NCBI GenBank assembly: GCA_937877165.1
Contig: CALEFO010000179.1
Span: 1 to 27,744, forward strand
Origin: an uncultured Lachnospiraceae bacterium
GTDB taxonomy: Bacteria; Bacillota; Clostridia; Lachnospirales; Lachnospiraceae
Reading direction: 5' to 3'
Length of the DNA: 27,744 nt
In this document: positions 15,960 to 22,427 of the stretch, piece by piece
Layout: every line of letters begins with the position of its first letter
How positions within the stretch are numbered: the stretch's first letter is position 1
Program-made: the position numbers and the translations under genes
The notes under the pieces: generated by a model
What the model was told of the DNA's origin: nothing
The model's input: only the letters and a program-made list of their open reading frames with translations
The model's database searches: none

Positions 15960-16004
15960 ATGTACTTCCCACCAGTGGCGTGGATAGGCAGCATGGGCGT
16001 TTGA
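15960..16004 (+). CDS. Possible 14-residue small ORF after alpha-galactosidase
   Basis: ATG 15960 is preceded by AAAGGAG (15946-15952) at a 7-base spacing and opens a 14-codon frame (MYFPPVAWIGSMGV, stop). The ribosome binding site overlaps the galactosidase stop, so coupling is possible. No known family; the peptide is hydrophobic. It may be a leader, a remnant or chance. Confidence 0.25.
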   Translation: MYFPPVAWIGSMGV

Positions 16005-16063
16005 TGTTGGGAATATGTGGGCATCGGGAGACGTTTATCAGAGGGAAAGAAAGAGATAATGAG

Positions 16064-16106
16064 AACTGCTGTGGATTCAGTGAGGGAATCTGCAGCAGTT
16101 TTCTGC
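16064..16106 (+). terminator. Terminator downstream of alpha-galactosidase
   Basis: AACTGCTGTGGATTC (16064-16078) pairs over 15 positions (two G-U) with 16086-16100 around loop AGTGAGG, followed by TTTTCTGCCTT. It lies 117 bases after the galactosidase stop and 73 bases before the regulator gene, so the two are probably separate transcription units. Confidence 0.7.
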
Positions 16107-16178
16107 CTTATATAAGATAAGAAGCGGCGGAGAGACCAGAGCATTTGTTTCTTGCTATGGTTTGGGGAGAAATTGCAT

Positions 16179-17024
16179 ATGGCCAAAAATGTAGAACAGT
16201 ATGATAAGTACGATTTGTTTCAAGATGATTTAACTTTTCCGGAGGAGTGGGGAATTGAGATTAAGAATATCGGCTATTCAAGAAATGAGGCAAATTTTAA
16301 ATGGTATGACAGGAGAGAATACTTTGTTTTGCATTACATTGTTGCCGGGAAGGGAAGATACAAGATTGGAGGAAAGGAGTATCAGCTTTCGCAGGGAGAT
16401 GGATTTGTGTATTTGCCGGATACACTGGTGTCGTATGTAACGGATGCGCAGGATCCTTGGACCTGCTACTGGATTGGAGCTTCTGGAAAAGTGGTAGAAA
16501 ATGCGTTGAAGAGTGTGGGAATTGACGCACAGCATCCGACATTTCATTACAGGAAGGATAACAGTCTGGCTCAGGAAATGGATAGTTTGTTTGAACTTGC
16601 CAGAAATAAGACACCGTTCCCAGAGCTGATTGTCGGGGGATTTTACCGGATGGTGGGCATTCTTGCCGGAGAAATACGAAATGTAGTGACGCCAAGAAGA
16701 AAAACTCAGCCTATCTATGGGTTCATTCGATATATCGCAAATCATATGGCATATACCATTACTGTAAGCGAACTGGCAGATTATCAGGAAGTCAGCGTTT
16801 CCGAAGTCTATCGGATTTTTAAGAAGAATACTGGAATGAATCCACACCGTTATATTGAGACGGCTAAGATGGATAAAGCCTGCGAATATATTGAAAATGG
16901 TGATATGAATTTTACGGAGATTGCGCATAGCCTTGGCTATGAATATACATCGCATTTTTATAAGGTCTTTCAGCGAATCAAAGGGATGACACCTTCGCAG
17001 TATCAAAAACAGTCTCATTCCTGA
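16179..17024 (+). CDS. AraC-family transcriptional regulator of the alpha-galactoside locus (MsmR-like)
   Basis: This 281-residue protein has an N-terminal cupin-type sugar-sensing domain (about residues 20-160; REYFVLHYIVAGKGRYKIGG, LSQGDGFVYLPDT, WTCYWIGASG). The C-terminal AraC DNA-binding domain (about 177-277) has two helix-turn-helix units: ITVSELADYQEVSVSEVYRIF and FTEIAHSLGYEYTSHFYKVF, ending KGMTPSQYQKQ. ATG 16179 is chosen because GGGGAGA precedes it by about 8 bases; an upstream in-frame ATG 16152 lacks a site. By analogy with streptococcal MsmR it would activate galactosidase and transporter genes when the sugar is present; the shared 42-base element is the obvious candidate target. 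Base composition is clearly lower in GC than the galactosidase gene before it. Confidence 0.9.
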   Translation: MAKNVEQYDKYDLFQDDLTFPEEWGIEIKNIGYSRNEANFKWYDRREYFVLHYIVAGKGRYKIGGKEYQLSQGDGFVYLPDTLVSYVTDAQDPWTCYWIGASGKVVENALKSVGIDAQHPTFHYRKDNSLAQEMDSLFELARNKTPFPELIVGGFYRMVGILAGEIRNVVTPRRKTQPIYGFIRYIANHMAYTITVSELADYQEVSVSEVYRIFKKNTGMNPHRYIETAKMDKACEYIENGDMNFTEIAHSLGYEYTSHFYKVFQRIKGMTPSQYQKQSHS

Positions 17025-17082
17025 GTGAGGGTTATGTAAAGAAGAAAGTTGAAACTATAGCAGACAATAAAAGGACCTATAT

Positions 17083-17124
17083 GCACGAAATATATAATAA
17101 TCTGACCGTTATATTGATTTATCT
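17083..17124 (+). repeat. Shared 42-base regulatory element, copy B (upstream of sugar-binding protein)
   Basis: This is the mate of 13529-13570 (35 of 42 identical). It contains TATAAT at 17093-17098, but unlike copy A no acceptable -35 lies 16-18 bases upstream, so any start here would need an activator. The 300-base gap 17025-17324 also holds two copies of AAACTATAGC (17052-17061, 17290-17299), a 16-base palindrome and a second promoter candidate. Confidence 0.75.
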
Positions 17125-17168
17125 GTTATGCGTAATCAGATATCATAATGCACAGAAAGTAGACAAAA

Positions 17169-17184
17169 CCAATTGGCCAATTGG
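17169..17184. promoter_or_regulatory. Perfect 16-base palindrome, tandem CCAATTGG, probable operator
   Basis: CCAATTGGCCAATTGG reads the same on both strands and is two tandem copies of an 8-base palindrome, flanked on both sides by GACAAAA. It lies about 73 bases upstream of the -35 box of the candidate msmE promoter. A bound regulator is likely but not identifiable. Downstream, TTGAATCGTTGCAA (17197-17210) is an imperfect inverted repeat with a central CG, as in LacI-family sites. Confidence 0.55.
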
Positions 17185-17256
17185 ACAAAATGCTAGTTGA
17201 ATCGTTGCAAAATGAGAAGAGTAAATCAAAAAAGTAAGCAATCGAGCTCCAAACTT

Positions 17257-17285
17257 TTGACTAATCTGTAAAATAGCAACAAAAT
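17257..17285 (+). promoter_or_regulatory. Candidate promoter of the sugar transporter operon
   Basis: TTGACT (five of six matches), a 17-base spacer, and CAAAAT (four of six) at 17280-17285. This would start transcription near 17292, about 33 bases before the binding-protein ATG. Confidence 0.5.
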
Positions 17286-17324
17286 GGGAAAACTATAGCG
17301 AACGGAAAAATCGGGAGGGTTATT

Positions 17325-18653
17325 ATGTATCGTCTTCATAAGAGAGAAATGTTTAAGAAACTGGTTGCAATGACAGCGGTCGGTTCATCTGTACTTCTAA
17401 TGGCGTGTGGAAACGGTGGCACAGCTGATCAGACAAGCGCCACGACTTCAGCATCAGAGTCAGGAACTACAGCAGAAAATGCGACAGCTGTCGATGGAGA
17501 TGTTAATCTCACCTTCATGATCTGGGATGGCATTCAGCAGGATGGAATGCAGCAGATGGTTGATAAGTTTGAGGAGGAAAATCCGAATATCCATGTGGAG
17601 ATACAGCTGACTCCATGGGACCAGTACTGGACCAAGCTGGACGCAGCAGCCACCGGTGGAGATCTTCCAGACGTATTCTGGATGCATCCGGAACATGTAT
17701 ATACTTACGCGAGGGGCGGTATGCTGATGAATGTATCGGAGAAGCTGGGCAACAGTTCCCTCAATATGGAAAATTATCCGGCAAACGTGGTAGAAGGCTT
17801 TACGGTAGATGGCAATGTTTATGCGGTTCCGAAGGATTACAGCACCTTTGCGCTTGCTTATAACAAAGATATTTTTGATGCGGCAGGTGTTGCATATCCG
17901 GATGATACTTGGGACTGGAATACATTGAAAGATGCGGCCGAAAAGCTGACAGACAAGAGCAAGAATATCTACGGACTGGCCGTACAGTACAATACAAATG
18001 ATGCCGCATATCATTATATCTGGCAGAACGAAGGTGACATCATCAATGCAGATGGAACCAAGTCCATGTGGGATGATCCAAATACCATTGAGGCAGTTGA
18101 TTATCTGGTAGATTTTATAGAAAAAGGATATTCTCCGACCATGGAGGACTTTGCCAATACCACATCCGATCAGTATTTTGAGTCCGGAAATGTGGCGATG
18201 AAGGTTGCGGGATCTTGGATGACCACCGAGTATGATGCAGTCGATGGACTGAATTATGATGTAGCACCTCTTGCAAAAGGAAAAGTTCGTGCGGATCTGT
18301 GCGGAGGAATGGGCTACAGTGCGGCAGCGAATTCTGCACACCCAGAGGAAGCATTCGAGCTTCTGGAGTTCCTCGGTGGAGAAGAGGCAAATATTATTCA
18401 GTGTGAGTCCGGAGCAGCTATTTCCGCATACACCGGAACGCAGCAGTCCTGGGTGGACAATCACTCCAATATCAATGCACAGGCATTTATTGATGCAGCG
18501 TCTTATGGAAAATCCAGCGAATACTGTGAAAGCCGCAGCAAGTGGGTGGATATTGAAAATGATTATATGACACAGGTATTCTCTCTTCAGCTTCCGGTAG
18601 AGGAAGGCTGCAAGCAGCTTGCAGAAGAGATGAATGCCGTACTGGCAGAATAA
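17325..18653 (+). CDS. Sugar ABC transporter substrate-binding lipoprotein (family 1, MsmE-like)
   Basis: This 442-residue exported lipoprotein has a basic N-terminus, a hydrophobic stretch and the lipobox LLMAC (lipid-carrying C28), then a Ser/Thr/Ala-rich linker to about residue 55. The mature domain shows family 1 features: LTFMIWDGIQQDGMQQMVDKF, PNIHVEIQLTPWDQYWTKL, GGDLPDVFWMHPEH, VYAVPKDYSTFALAYNKDIF, WDWNTLKDAAEKL and VAMKVAGSWMT. GGGAGG stands about 6 bases before ATG 17325. It would capture an alpha-galactoside outside the cell and deliver it to the permeases encoded at 19541 and 20442. Specificity is inferred from the neighbouring galactosidase and AraC regulator. Confidence 0.93.
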   Translation: MYRLHKREMFKKLVAMTAVGSSVLLMACGNGGTADQTSATTSASESGTTAENATAVDGDVNLTFMIWDGIQQDGMQQMVDKFEEENPNIHVEIQLTPWDQYWTKLDAAATGGDLPDVFWMHPEHVYTYARGGMLMNVSEKLGNSSLNMENYPANVVEGFTVDGNVYAVPKDYSTFALAYNKDIFDAAGVAYPDDTWDWNTLKDAAEKLTDKSKNIYGLAVQYNTNDAAYHYIWQNEGDIINADGTKSMWDDPNTIEAVDYLVDFIEKGYSPTMEDFANTTSDQYFESGNVAMKVAGSWMTTEYDAVDGLNYDVAPLAKGKVRADLCGGMGYSAAANSAHPEEAFELLEFLGGEEANIIQCESGAAISAYTGTQQSWVDNHSNINAQAFIDAASYGKSSEYCESRSKWVDIENDYMTQVFSLQLPVEEGCKQLAEEMNAVLAE

Positions 18654-18670
18654 GGCAGCAGGTGACCTTT

Positions 18671-19516
18671 ATGGAATTTACAAAGATGGAACATCTTCGT
18701 GAAGACCTGTGGGTTATCAATGAGCTGGACAAAACCTTTATGTACCTGATCAATGGAGCAGAGCGTGCTCTGCTCCTTGATACAGGGCTTGGTATCAGCA
18801 ATCTTCCCGAAATTGTAGAATCCATCTGTGGGAAGAAGCCATACTTTGTGGTAAATACACATGCTCACGGAGATCACAATTCCGGAAATTTTCTTTTTGA
18901 CAGCGTATATGTTGGCCGCTTCGATGAACCGTATTCTCATAACGTCATGTCTTTGGAAGAACGGGGAAAATCAAAAGAATCTTATTTTACAGAAGCTATA
19001 GAAAATGGTTTTGCTTTTGATACCTGGACACCGGGACCAGCAAAACAAATTCGGACAATAAAAAGCGGGGATGAATTTGATCTGGGCAATCATCACCTTG
19101 AAGTAATTGAGATTCCGGGACATACAGCTGGATCTATTGCACTGCTGGATCGAGAAAATGGCTGGATTTTTACGGGGGATATCGTTCTGACCTGGCAAAC
19201 TTGGGGGCACCTGACAAGCGGAATACTCACTCCGTCAGTCTCTCTTAAGAATTACTGGGAAAGTGTTCGATTATTGGAACGGTATGAGACGAAGATTTCT
19301 GTTGTCTTCCCTTCTCATGGGAAGGCGGAAAATAATCCGGACGGATATACACAATACACACTGAAACCGGAAATTTTCCGGATCTATGATGAAGGAATTG
19401 CTACAATTCTGGATGGAAAAGCAGAATCGGAATTCTTTACGAGCTCATGGGAAAATGGAAGAGTAGCACTGTTTCCGATTGGGGGGATTGTATACAATCC
19501 AAACAGATTGTATTAA
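18671..19516 (+). CDS. Metallo-beta-lactamase-fold hydrolase within the sugar transporter operon
   Basis: This 281-residue soluble protein has the metal site HAHGDH (H64, H66, D68, H69), then IEIPGHTAGSIALLD (third histidine), WIFTGDIVL (bridging aspartate) and VVFPSHGK (last histidine). This is a complete glyoxalase II/beta-lactamase-like di-metal centre. ATG 18671 is used, with AGGTG seven bases upstream; an in-frame GTG at 18662 overlaps that site. It starts 17 bases after the binding-protein gene and ends 24 bases before the first permease, so it is clearly in the operon. No signal peptide is seen, so it is cytoplasmic. The substrate is unknown; a sugar-derived ester, lactone or thioester is possible. 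Such a gene is not part of the classical msm operon. Confidence 0.87.
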   Translation: MEFTKMEHLREDLWVINELDKTFMYLINGAERALLLDTGLGISNLPEIVESICGKKPYFVVNTHAHGDHNSGNFLFDSVYVGRFDEPYSHNVMSLEERGKSKESYFTEAIENGFAFDTWTPGPAKQIRTIKSGDEFDLGNHHLEVIEIPGHTAGSIALLDRENGWIFTGDIVLTWQTWGHLTSGILTPSVSLKNYWESVRLLERYETKISVVFPSHGKAENNPDGYTQYTLKPEIFRIYDEGIATILDGKAESEFFTSSWENGRVALFPIGGIVYNPNRLY

Positions 19517-19540
19517 GAAAGATAATGGAGGAAGGAAGTT

Positions 19541-20428
19541 GTGAAAAAACAGAAGAGAAAAGAAATGCTGTGGGCGTATCTGTTTATATTTCCCAGTGTT
19601 TTCCTTATTTTGTGCCTGAATATATGGCCGGTCATTCAGACCATTATGTTCAGCTTTCAGAAAATTGAGGGCTTTCTTCCTGCACAGTGGAATGGGGGAA
19701 AAAATTACATTACGCTTTTCACGGGAAAGGATGAGTTTGCAAAAGCTCTTCTGAATACGGCAATTTATGCCGTGGTTACGGTTCCGATCGGAACGTTGCT
19801 TTCATTGATCACTGCGGTATTTTTGAACAGACAGATCCGGTTCAAGTCTTTTTTTAGGGTATGCTTTTTCATACCGGTTATTTCGGCTCCTGCGGCGGTA
19901 GCAATGGTATGGAGATGGCTATATAACTCAGACTTCGGAATTATCAATTATGCGCTTTCGCTGATTGGAATTGAAGGACCGAATTGGATTGGTAGCAGCA
20001 AGTATGTGCTCATTTCTATTATGATCGTTGGCATCTGGTCGATGGTTGGGTACAACATGGTGATTCTTCTTGCCGGACTACAGGATATTCCTAGTGTATA
20101 TTATGAAGCCGCACGAATTGACGGAGCCAGTGAGAGAGACTGTTTCTGGAAGATTACGCTTCCACTGGTATCTCCGACAACATTCTTTGTGGTATTGACG
20201 ACAACCATCAGCGCACTTCAGATTTTTGACAACATTTATATGATGGTGCCGTCAAGCAGCCCTTCTTTGAAATCAGCACAGTCGATCGTGTATTTGTACT
20301 ATAAATATACATTTGCACAGCAGAATAAAGGATTGGGATCTGCTGTGGCGGTTGTTCTTCTTGTGATTGTGCTGATACTTACCGCGATTCAAATGAAAGC
20401 ACAGAAAAAATGGGTTATTTATCAATAA
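19541..20428 (+). CDS. Sugar ABC transporter permease, CUT1 family (MsmF/MalF type)
   Basis: This 295-residue membrane protein starts at GTG 19541, preceded by GGAGGAAGG. The short basic N-terminus KKQKRKEMLWAYLFIFPSV runs into the first of about six transmembrane helices. The coupling motif YYEAARIDGASERDCFWKI is at about residues 187-205, followed by TLPLVSPTTFFV. It forms the transport channel with the next gene's product and receives sugar from the upstream lipoprotein. It is part of a four-gene operon (binding protein, hydrolase, two permeases). Confidence 0.93.
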   Translation: MKKQKRKEMLWAYLFIFPSVFLILCLNIWPVIQTIMFSFQKIEGFLPAQWNGGKNYITLFTGKDEFAKALLNTAIYAVVTVPIGTLLSLITAVFLNRQIRFKSFFRVCFFIPVISAPAAVAMVWRWLYNSDFGIINYALSLIGIEGPNWIGSSKYVLISIMIVGIWSMVGYNMVILLAGLQDIPSVYYEAARIDGASERDCFWKITLPLVSPTTFFVVLTTTISALQIFDNIYMMVPSSSPSLKSAQSIVYLYYKYTFAQQNKGLGSAVAVVLLVIVLILTAIQMKAQKKWVIYQ

Positions 20429-20441
20429 GGAGGAAGAGAGA

Positions 20442-21269
20442 ATGAAAACCGGGAAAAAGACAAAAAACGGGATCGTTTACCTGCTCCTTATCCTTGGAGC
20501 ATTTGTAATGGTGTTTCCCTTTATATGGAGTTTCTTGACGTCCTTTAAAAATCTTGGTGAGACATTGAAGGTTCCGCCACAGATTCTTCCATCTTCGTGG
20601 GATCCAGTAAATTATATTACGGTATGGAATAAACTCCCTTTTGTGGACTTCATTTGGAACACACTGCTGATGATGTTAATTCGCATGGTGGTTGCAGTAT
20701 TTATCAGTGCGCTGGCGGCGTATGCATTTGCCAGAATGCGTTTCACGTTAAAGAATTTCTGGTTTATGATCTGTCTGATTCCAATGATGGTTCCAAGCCA
20801 GATTTACATCTTGCCTCAGTATTTGACAGCAAGTGCGTTGCATCTGAACAATACGATTCTGGGGCTTGCAATGCCGGGACTTGCAAGTACTTTCGGGATT
20901 TTTCTTCTGCGGCAGTTCTTTATGACGATTCCGAATGATCTGGAGGAGGCGGCAGTTTTGGATGGGTGCAACCCGGGGCAGATTTTTTTCCGGATTATGC
21001 TGCCTCTCGTGAAACCGGGCCTAGTGTCATTGGCGATCTTTACAGCACTGTTTGCATATAAAGATCTGCTGTGGCCGCTCATTGTCAATACCTCAACGAA
21101 TAAAATGCCGCTTTCCTCCGGATTGGCGCTGATGCAGGGACAGTATACAACCAACTATCCGGAATTGATGGCAGGAGCGATGATAGCAATTCTTCCTATA
21201 CTGATCATTTTTCTGTTTTTTCAGAAGCAGTTTGTGGAAGGAATTGCTACGACAGGAATTAAAGGATGA
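20442..21269 (+). CDS. Sugar ABC transporter permease, CUT1 family (MsmG/MalG type)
   Basis: This 275-residue membrane protein begins 13 bases after the preceding permease with AAGGAGG as ribosome binding site. It has an N-terminal helix (IVYLLLILGAFVMVFPFIWS), the MalG-type SFKNLGETL segment, the coupling motif DLEEAAVLDGCNPGQIFFRI and the terminal FVEGIATTGIKG, a typical MalG C-terminus. It is the last gene of the operon before a strong terminator. No nucleotide-binding subunit is encoded in or next to this operon. CUT1 systems often share one MsmK/MsiK-type ATPase encoded elsewhere, which is the likely explanation. Confidence 0.93.
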   Translation: MKTGKKTKNGIVYLLLILGAFVMVFPFIWSFLTSFKNLGETLKVPPQILPSSWDPVNYITVWNKLPFVDFIWNTLLMMLIRMVVAVFISALAAYAFARMRFTLKNFWFMICLIPMMVPSQIYILPQYLTASALHLNNTILGLAMPGLASTFGIFLLRQFFMTIPNDLEEAAVLDGCNPGQIFFRIMLPLVKPGLVSLAIFTALFAYKDLLWPLIVNTSTNKMPLSSGLALMQGQYTTNYPELMAGAMIAILPILIIFLFFQKQFVEGIATTGIKG

Positions 21270-21276
21270 ATATTTG

Positions 21277-21322
21277 TCAGGAGAAACAAGGCTCGTAAAC
21301 GATCAGTTTCTCCTGATTTTTT
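21277..21322 (+). terminator. Terminator of the sugar transporter operon
   Basis: TCAGGAGAAAC (21277-21287) pairs perfectly with GTTTCTCCTGA (21306-21316), 11 pairs, followed by six T residues (21317-21322). It begins 7 bases after the permease stop. Confidence 0.88.
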
Positions 21323-21366
21323 GTGCCATGGAGAGTTCACTTCACAAAAGAGACACAATTTTTCTC

Positions 21367-21397
21367 TTGCATATATGTTCTATTTGTTATATAACAA
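21367..21397 (+). promoter_or_regulatory. Candidate hsp20 promoter with a 14-base palindrome over the -10 box
   Basis: TTGCAT (21367-21372), a 17-base spacer and TATAAC (21390-21395). The perfect palindrome TTGTTATATAACAA (21384-21397) covers the -10 region, which suits a repressor site. It is not a CIRCE element (no TTAGCACTC half-site). The 302-base gap 21270-21571 holds the preceding terminator, this promoter, a small ORF and a leader hairpin. Confidence 0.45.
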
Positions 21398-21425
21398 TAA
21401 TCGAAAAGAGGGAGGGAAATAAGAG

Positions 21426-21512
21426 ATGATTCGAAGGGATGAAGGAACCGAGGTTCTGAGAAGTCCTGAGGGATCGGAGCGAATGGACTTTCCGCTTGAA
21501 CACAACATTTGA
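21426..21512 (+). CDS. Possible 28-residue leader ORF upstream of hsp20
   Basis: ATG 21426 is preceded by GAGGGAGGG at good spacing and opens 28 codons (begins MIRRDEGTEVL, ends FPLEHNI). The peptide is charged with no membrane segment or known family. It lies within the predicted hsp20 leader and ends 59 bases before the hsp20 start. A regulatory upstream ORF or chance are both possible. Confidence 0.3.
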   Translation: MIRRDEGTEVLRSPEGSERMDFPLEHNI

Positions 21513-21546
21513 TAAGAGCCGACCGCAAGAGCAACGGTTATGACCC

Positions 21547-21568
21547 TCATTCACAGAAGGAGGAATGA
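21547..21568 (+). promoter_or_regulatory. Small hairpin presenting the hsp20 ribosome binding site in its loop
   Basis: TCATTC (21547-21552) pairs with GAATGA (21563-21568), leaving AAGGAG in the 10-base loop, just upstream of ATG 21572. The stem is only six pairs with two or three G-C, so it would melt easily. A thermosensor role is conceivable for a heat-shock gene but weakly supported. Confidence 0.3.
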
Positions 21569-21571
21569 CTT

Positions 21572-22138
21572 ATGTTAATGCCTATGGTTTGGACGAATGA
21601 TTATGATGAGATGATGGATCCTTTTGATGACTGGTTTGATCCTTTTGATGAGATGGTATCGCTGGTAGCAGAGCCCACGAAGGATGAAGTGGAGAGCGAG
21701 AAGAGCATCGAGCGTCATGACAGGAAGCTTGCAAAGAGATATAACAGAGCACTTCGCCATGAATGGAGCCAGATGAATGATCTGATGAACAGGAATGCTA
21801 TGAAGACGGATGTCGTGGATAACGGCGATCATTTCACGGTAAAGGCAGACCTTCCGGGATTCGATAAGAAGGACATTAAGCTCGGGCTGAATGATGGAAT
21901 TCTTACCGTAAGTGCTTCTCACGAGGAGAGCAAGGATGAGAAGGACGAGAAGAGCGGCAAGTATCTGCGCCGTGAGCGCAGAAGCGCTTCCTATCAGAGG
22001 GCATTCAATGTCGGCCGGGATGTAAAACCGGAGGAGATTGATGCGAGGTATGAGAACGGAGTTCTCACGCTGAACGTACCGAATAAAAACGCTGCTCTCG
22101 AGAAGAGAGAAGACGTCAAACAGATCGAAGTTCATTGA
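21572..22138 (+). CDS. hsp20: Small heat-shock protein, Hsp20/alpha-crystallin family
   Basis: This 188-residue cytoplasmic ATP-independent chaperone binds unfolding proteins. An N-terminal region rich in Met, Asp and Phe (about residues 1-65, with DDWFDPFDEM) precedes the alpha-crystallin domain (about 75-175). That domain shows TDVVDNGDHFTVKADLPGFD, GILTVSASHEE, RRERRSASYQRAFNV and ENGVLTLNVPNK. The C-terminus EVH lacks an obvious I-x-I tail, although KQIEVH carries I-x-V. AAGGAGG precedes ATG 21572. It is flanked by terminators, so it is probably monocistronic, with a leader of roughly 165 bases. Confidence 0.94.
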   Translation: MLMPMVWTNDYDEMMDPFDDWFDPFDEMVSLVAEPTKDEVESEKSIERHDRKLAKRYNRALRHEWSQMNDLMNRNAMKTDVVDNGDHFTVKADLPGFDKKDIKLGLNDGILTVSASHEESKDEKDEKSGKYLRRERRSASYQRAFNVGRDVKPEEIDARYENGVLTLNVPNKNAALEKREDVKQIEVH

Positions 22139-22169
22139 GGAATCTGATAAGAAAGAGATGTGAATGCCG

Positions 22170-22187
22170 CAGCCCCGAAAGGGGCTG
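22170..22187 (+). other. GNRA-type hairpin after hsp20
   Basis: CAGCCCC-GAAA-GGGGCTG, seven perfect pairs closed by a GAAA tetraloop, without a T-run. It lies 31 bases after the hsp20 stop and just before the main terminator. It may act as a 3' stabiliser. Confidence 0.5.
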
Positions 22188-22205
22188 ACAGGGCATAACA
22201 TAGGG

Positions 22206-22250
22206 AAATCCCCGGTGGATGTCACGGAGTGACATTTGCCGGGGATTTTT
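22206..22250 (+). terminator. Terminator of hsp20
   Basis: Bases 22206-22225 pair with 22229-22248 over 20 positions (three G-U) around a 3-base loop, ending in five T residues (22246-22250). The arms begin AAATCCCCGG and end CCGGGGATTTTT. Confidence 0.88.
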
Positions 22251-22265
22251 GCTGACCATGTTCAG

Positions 22266-22312
22266 AAAGAGCTCAGAAAGGGAGTGGACCTCCTATCCGG
22301 GCTCTTTTGTTG
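22266..22312 (+). terminator. Terminator-like hairpin upstream of ldh
   Basis: AAAGAGC (22266-22272) pairs with GCTCTTT (22301-22307), with an inner GGAG/CTCC stem, and is followed by a T-rich stretch (TTTTGTTGTTT). It lies 115 bases before ldh. It may be a second terminator for hsp20 or an attenuator in the ldh leader; I see no clear ldh promoter on either side. Confidence 0.45.
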
Positions 22313-22427
22313 TTTCGGCAACAGATAGCGAAGGCCTCCGGCATATAGGATATGGGCAGAAGCAGAGGAAAATCTGCGGAGAATATTTTAATGGAGAACG
22401 GATTCTGCCAAAGAGGAGGTATCGATT

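Noticed and set aside
17197..17210. TTGAATCGTTGCAA considered as a CcpA catabolite (cre) site
   Set aside because: It does not fit the cre spacing (TG-N-AA-N-CG) and the two halves agree at only about five of seven positions; kept only as a remark.
19485..19500. 16-base palindrome GGATTGTATACAATCC, containing the same ATTGTATACAAT core as 26106-26117
   Set aside because: It lies inside the coding end of the hydrolase gene (GIVYNP), where codons explain the sequence; operator function is unlikely, although the shared core was noted.
21323..21571. CIRCE (HrcA) element upstream of hsp20
   Set aside because: No TTAGCACTC-N9-GAGTGCTAA or close variant is present in the gap.
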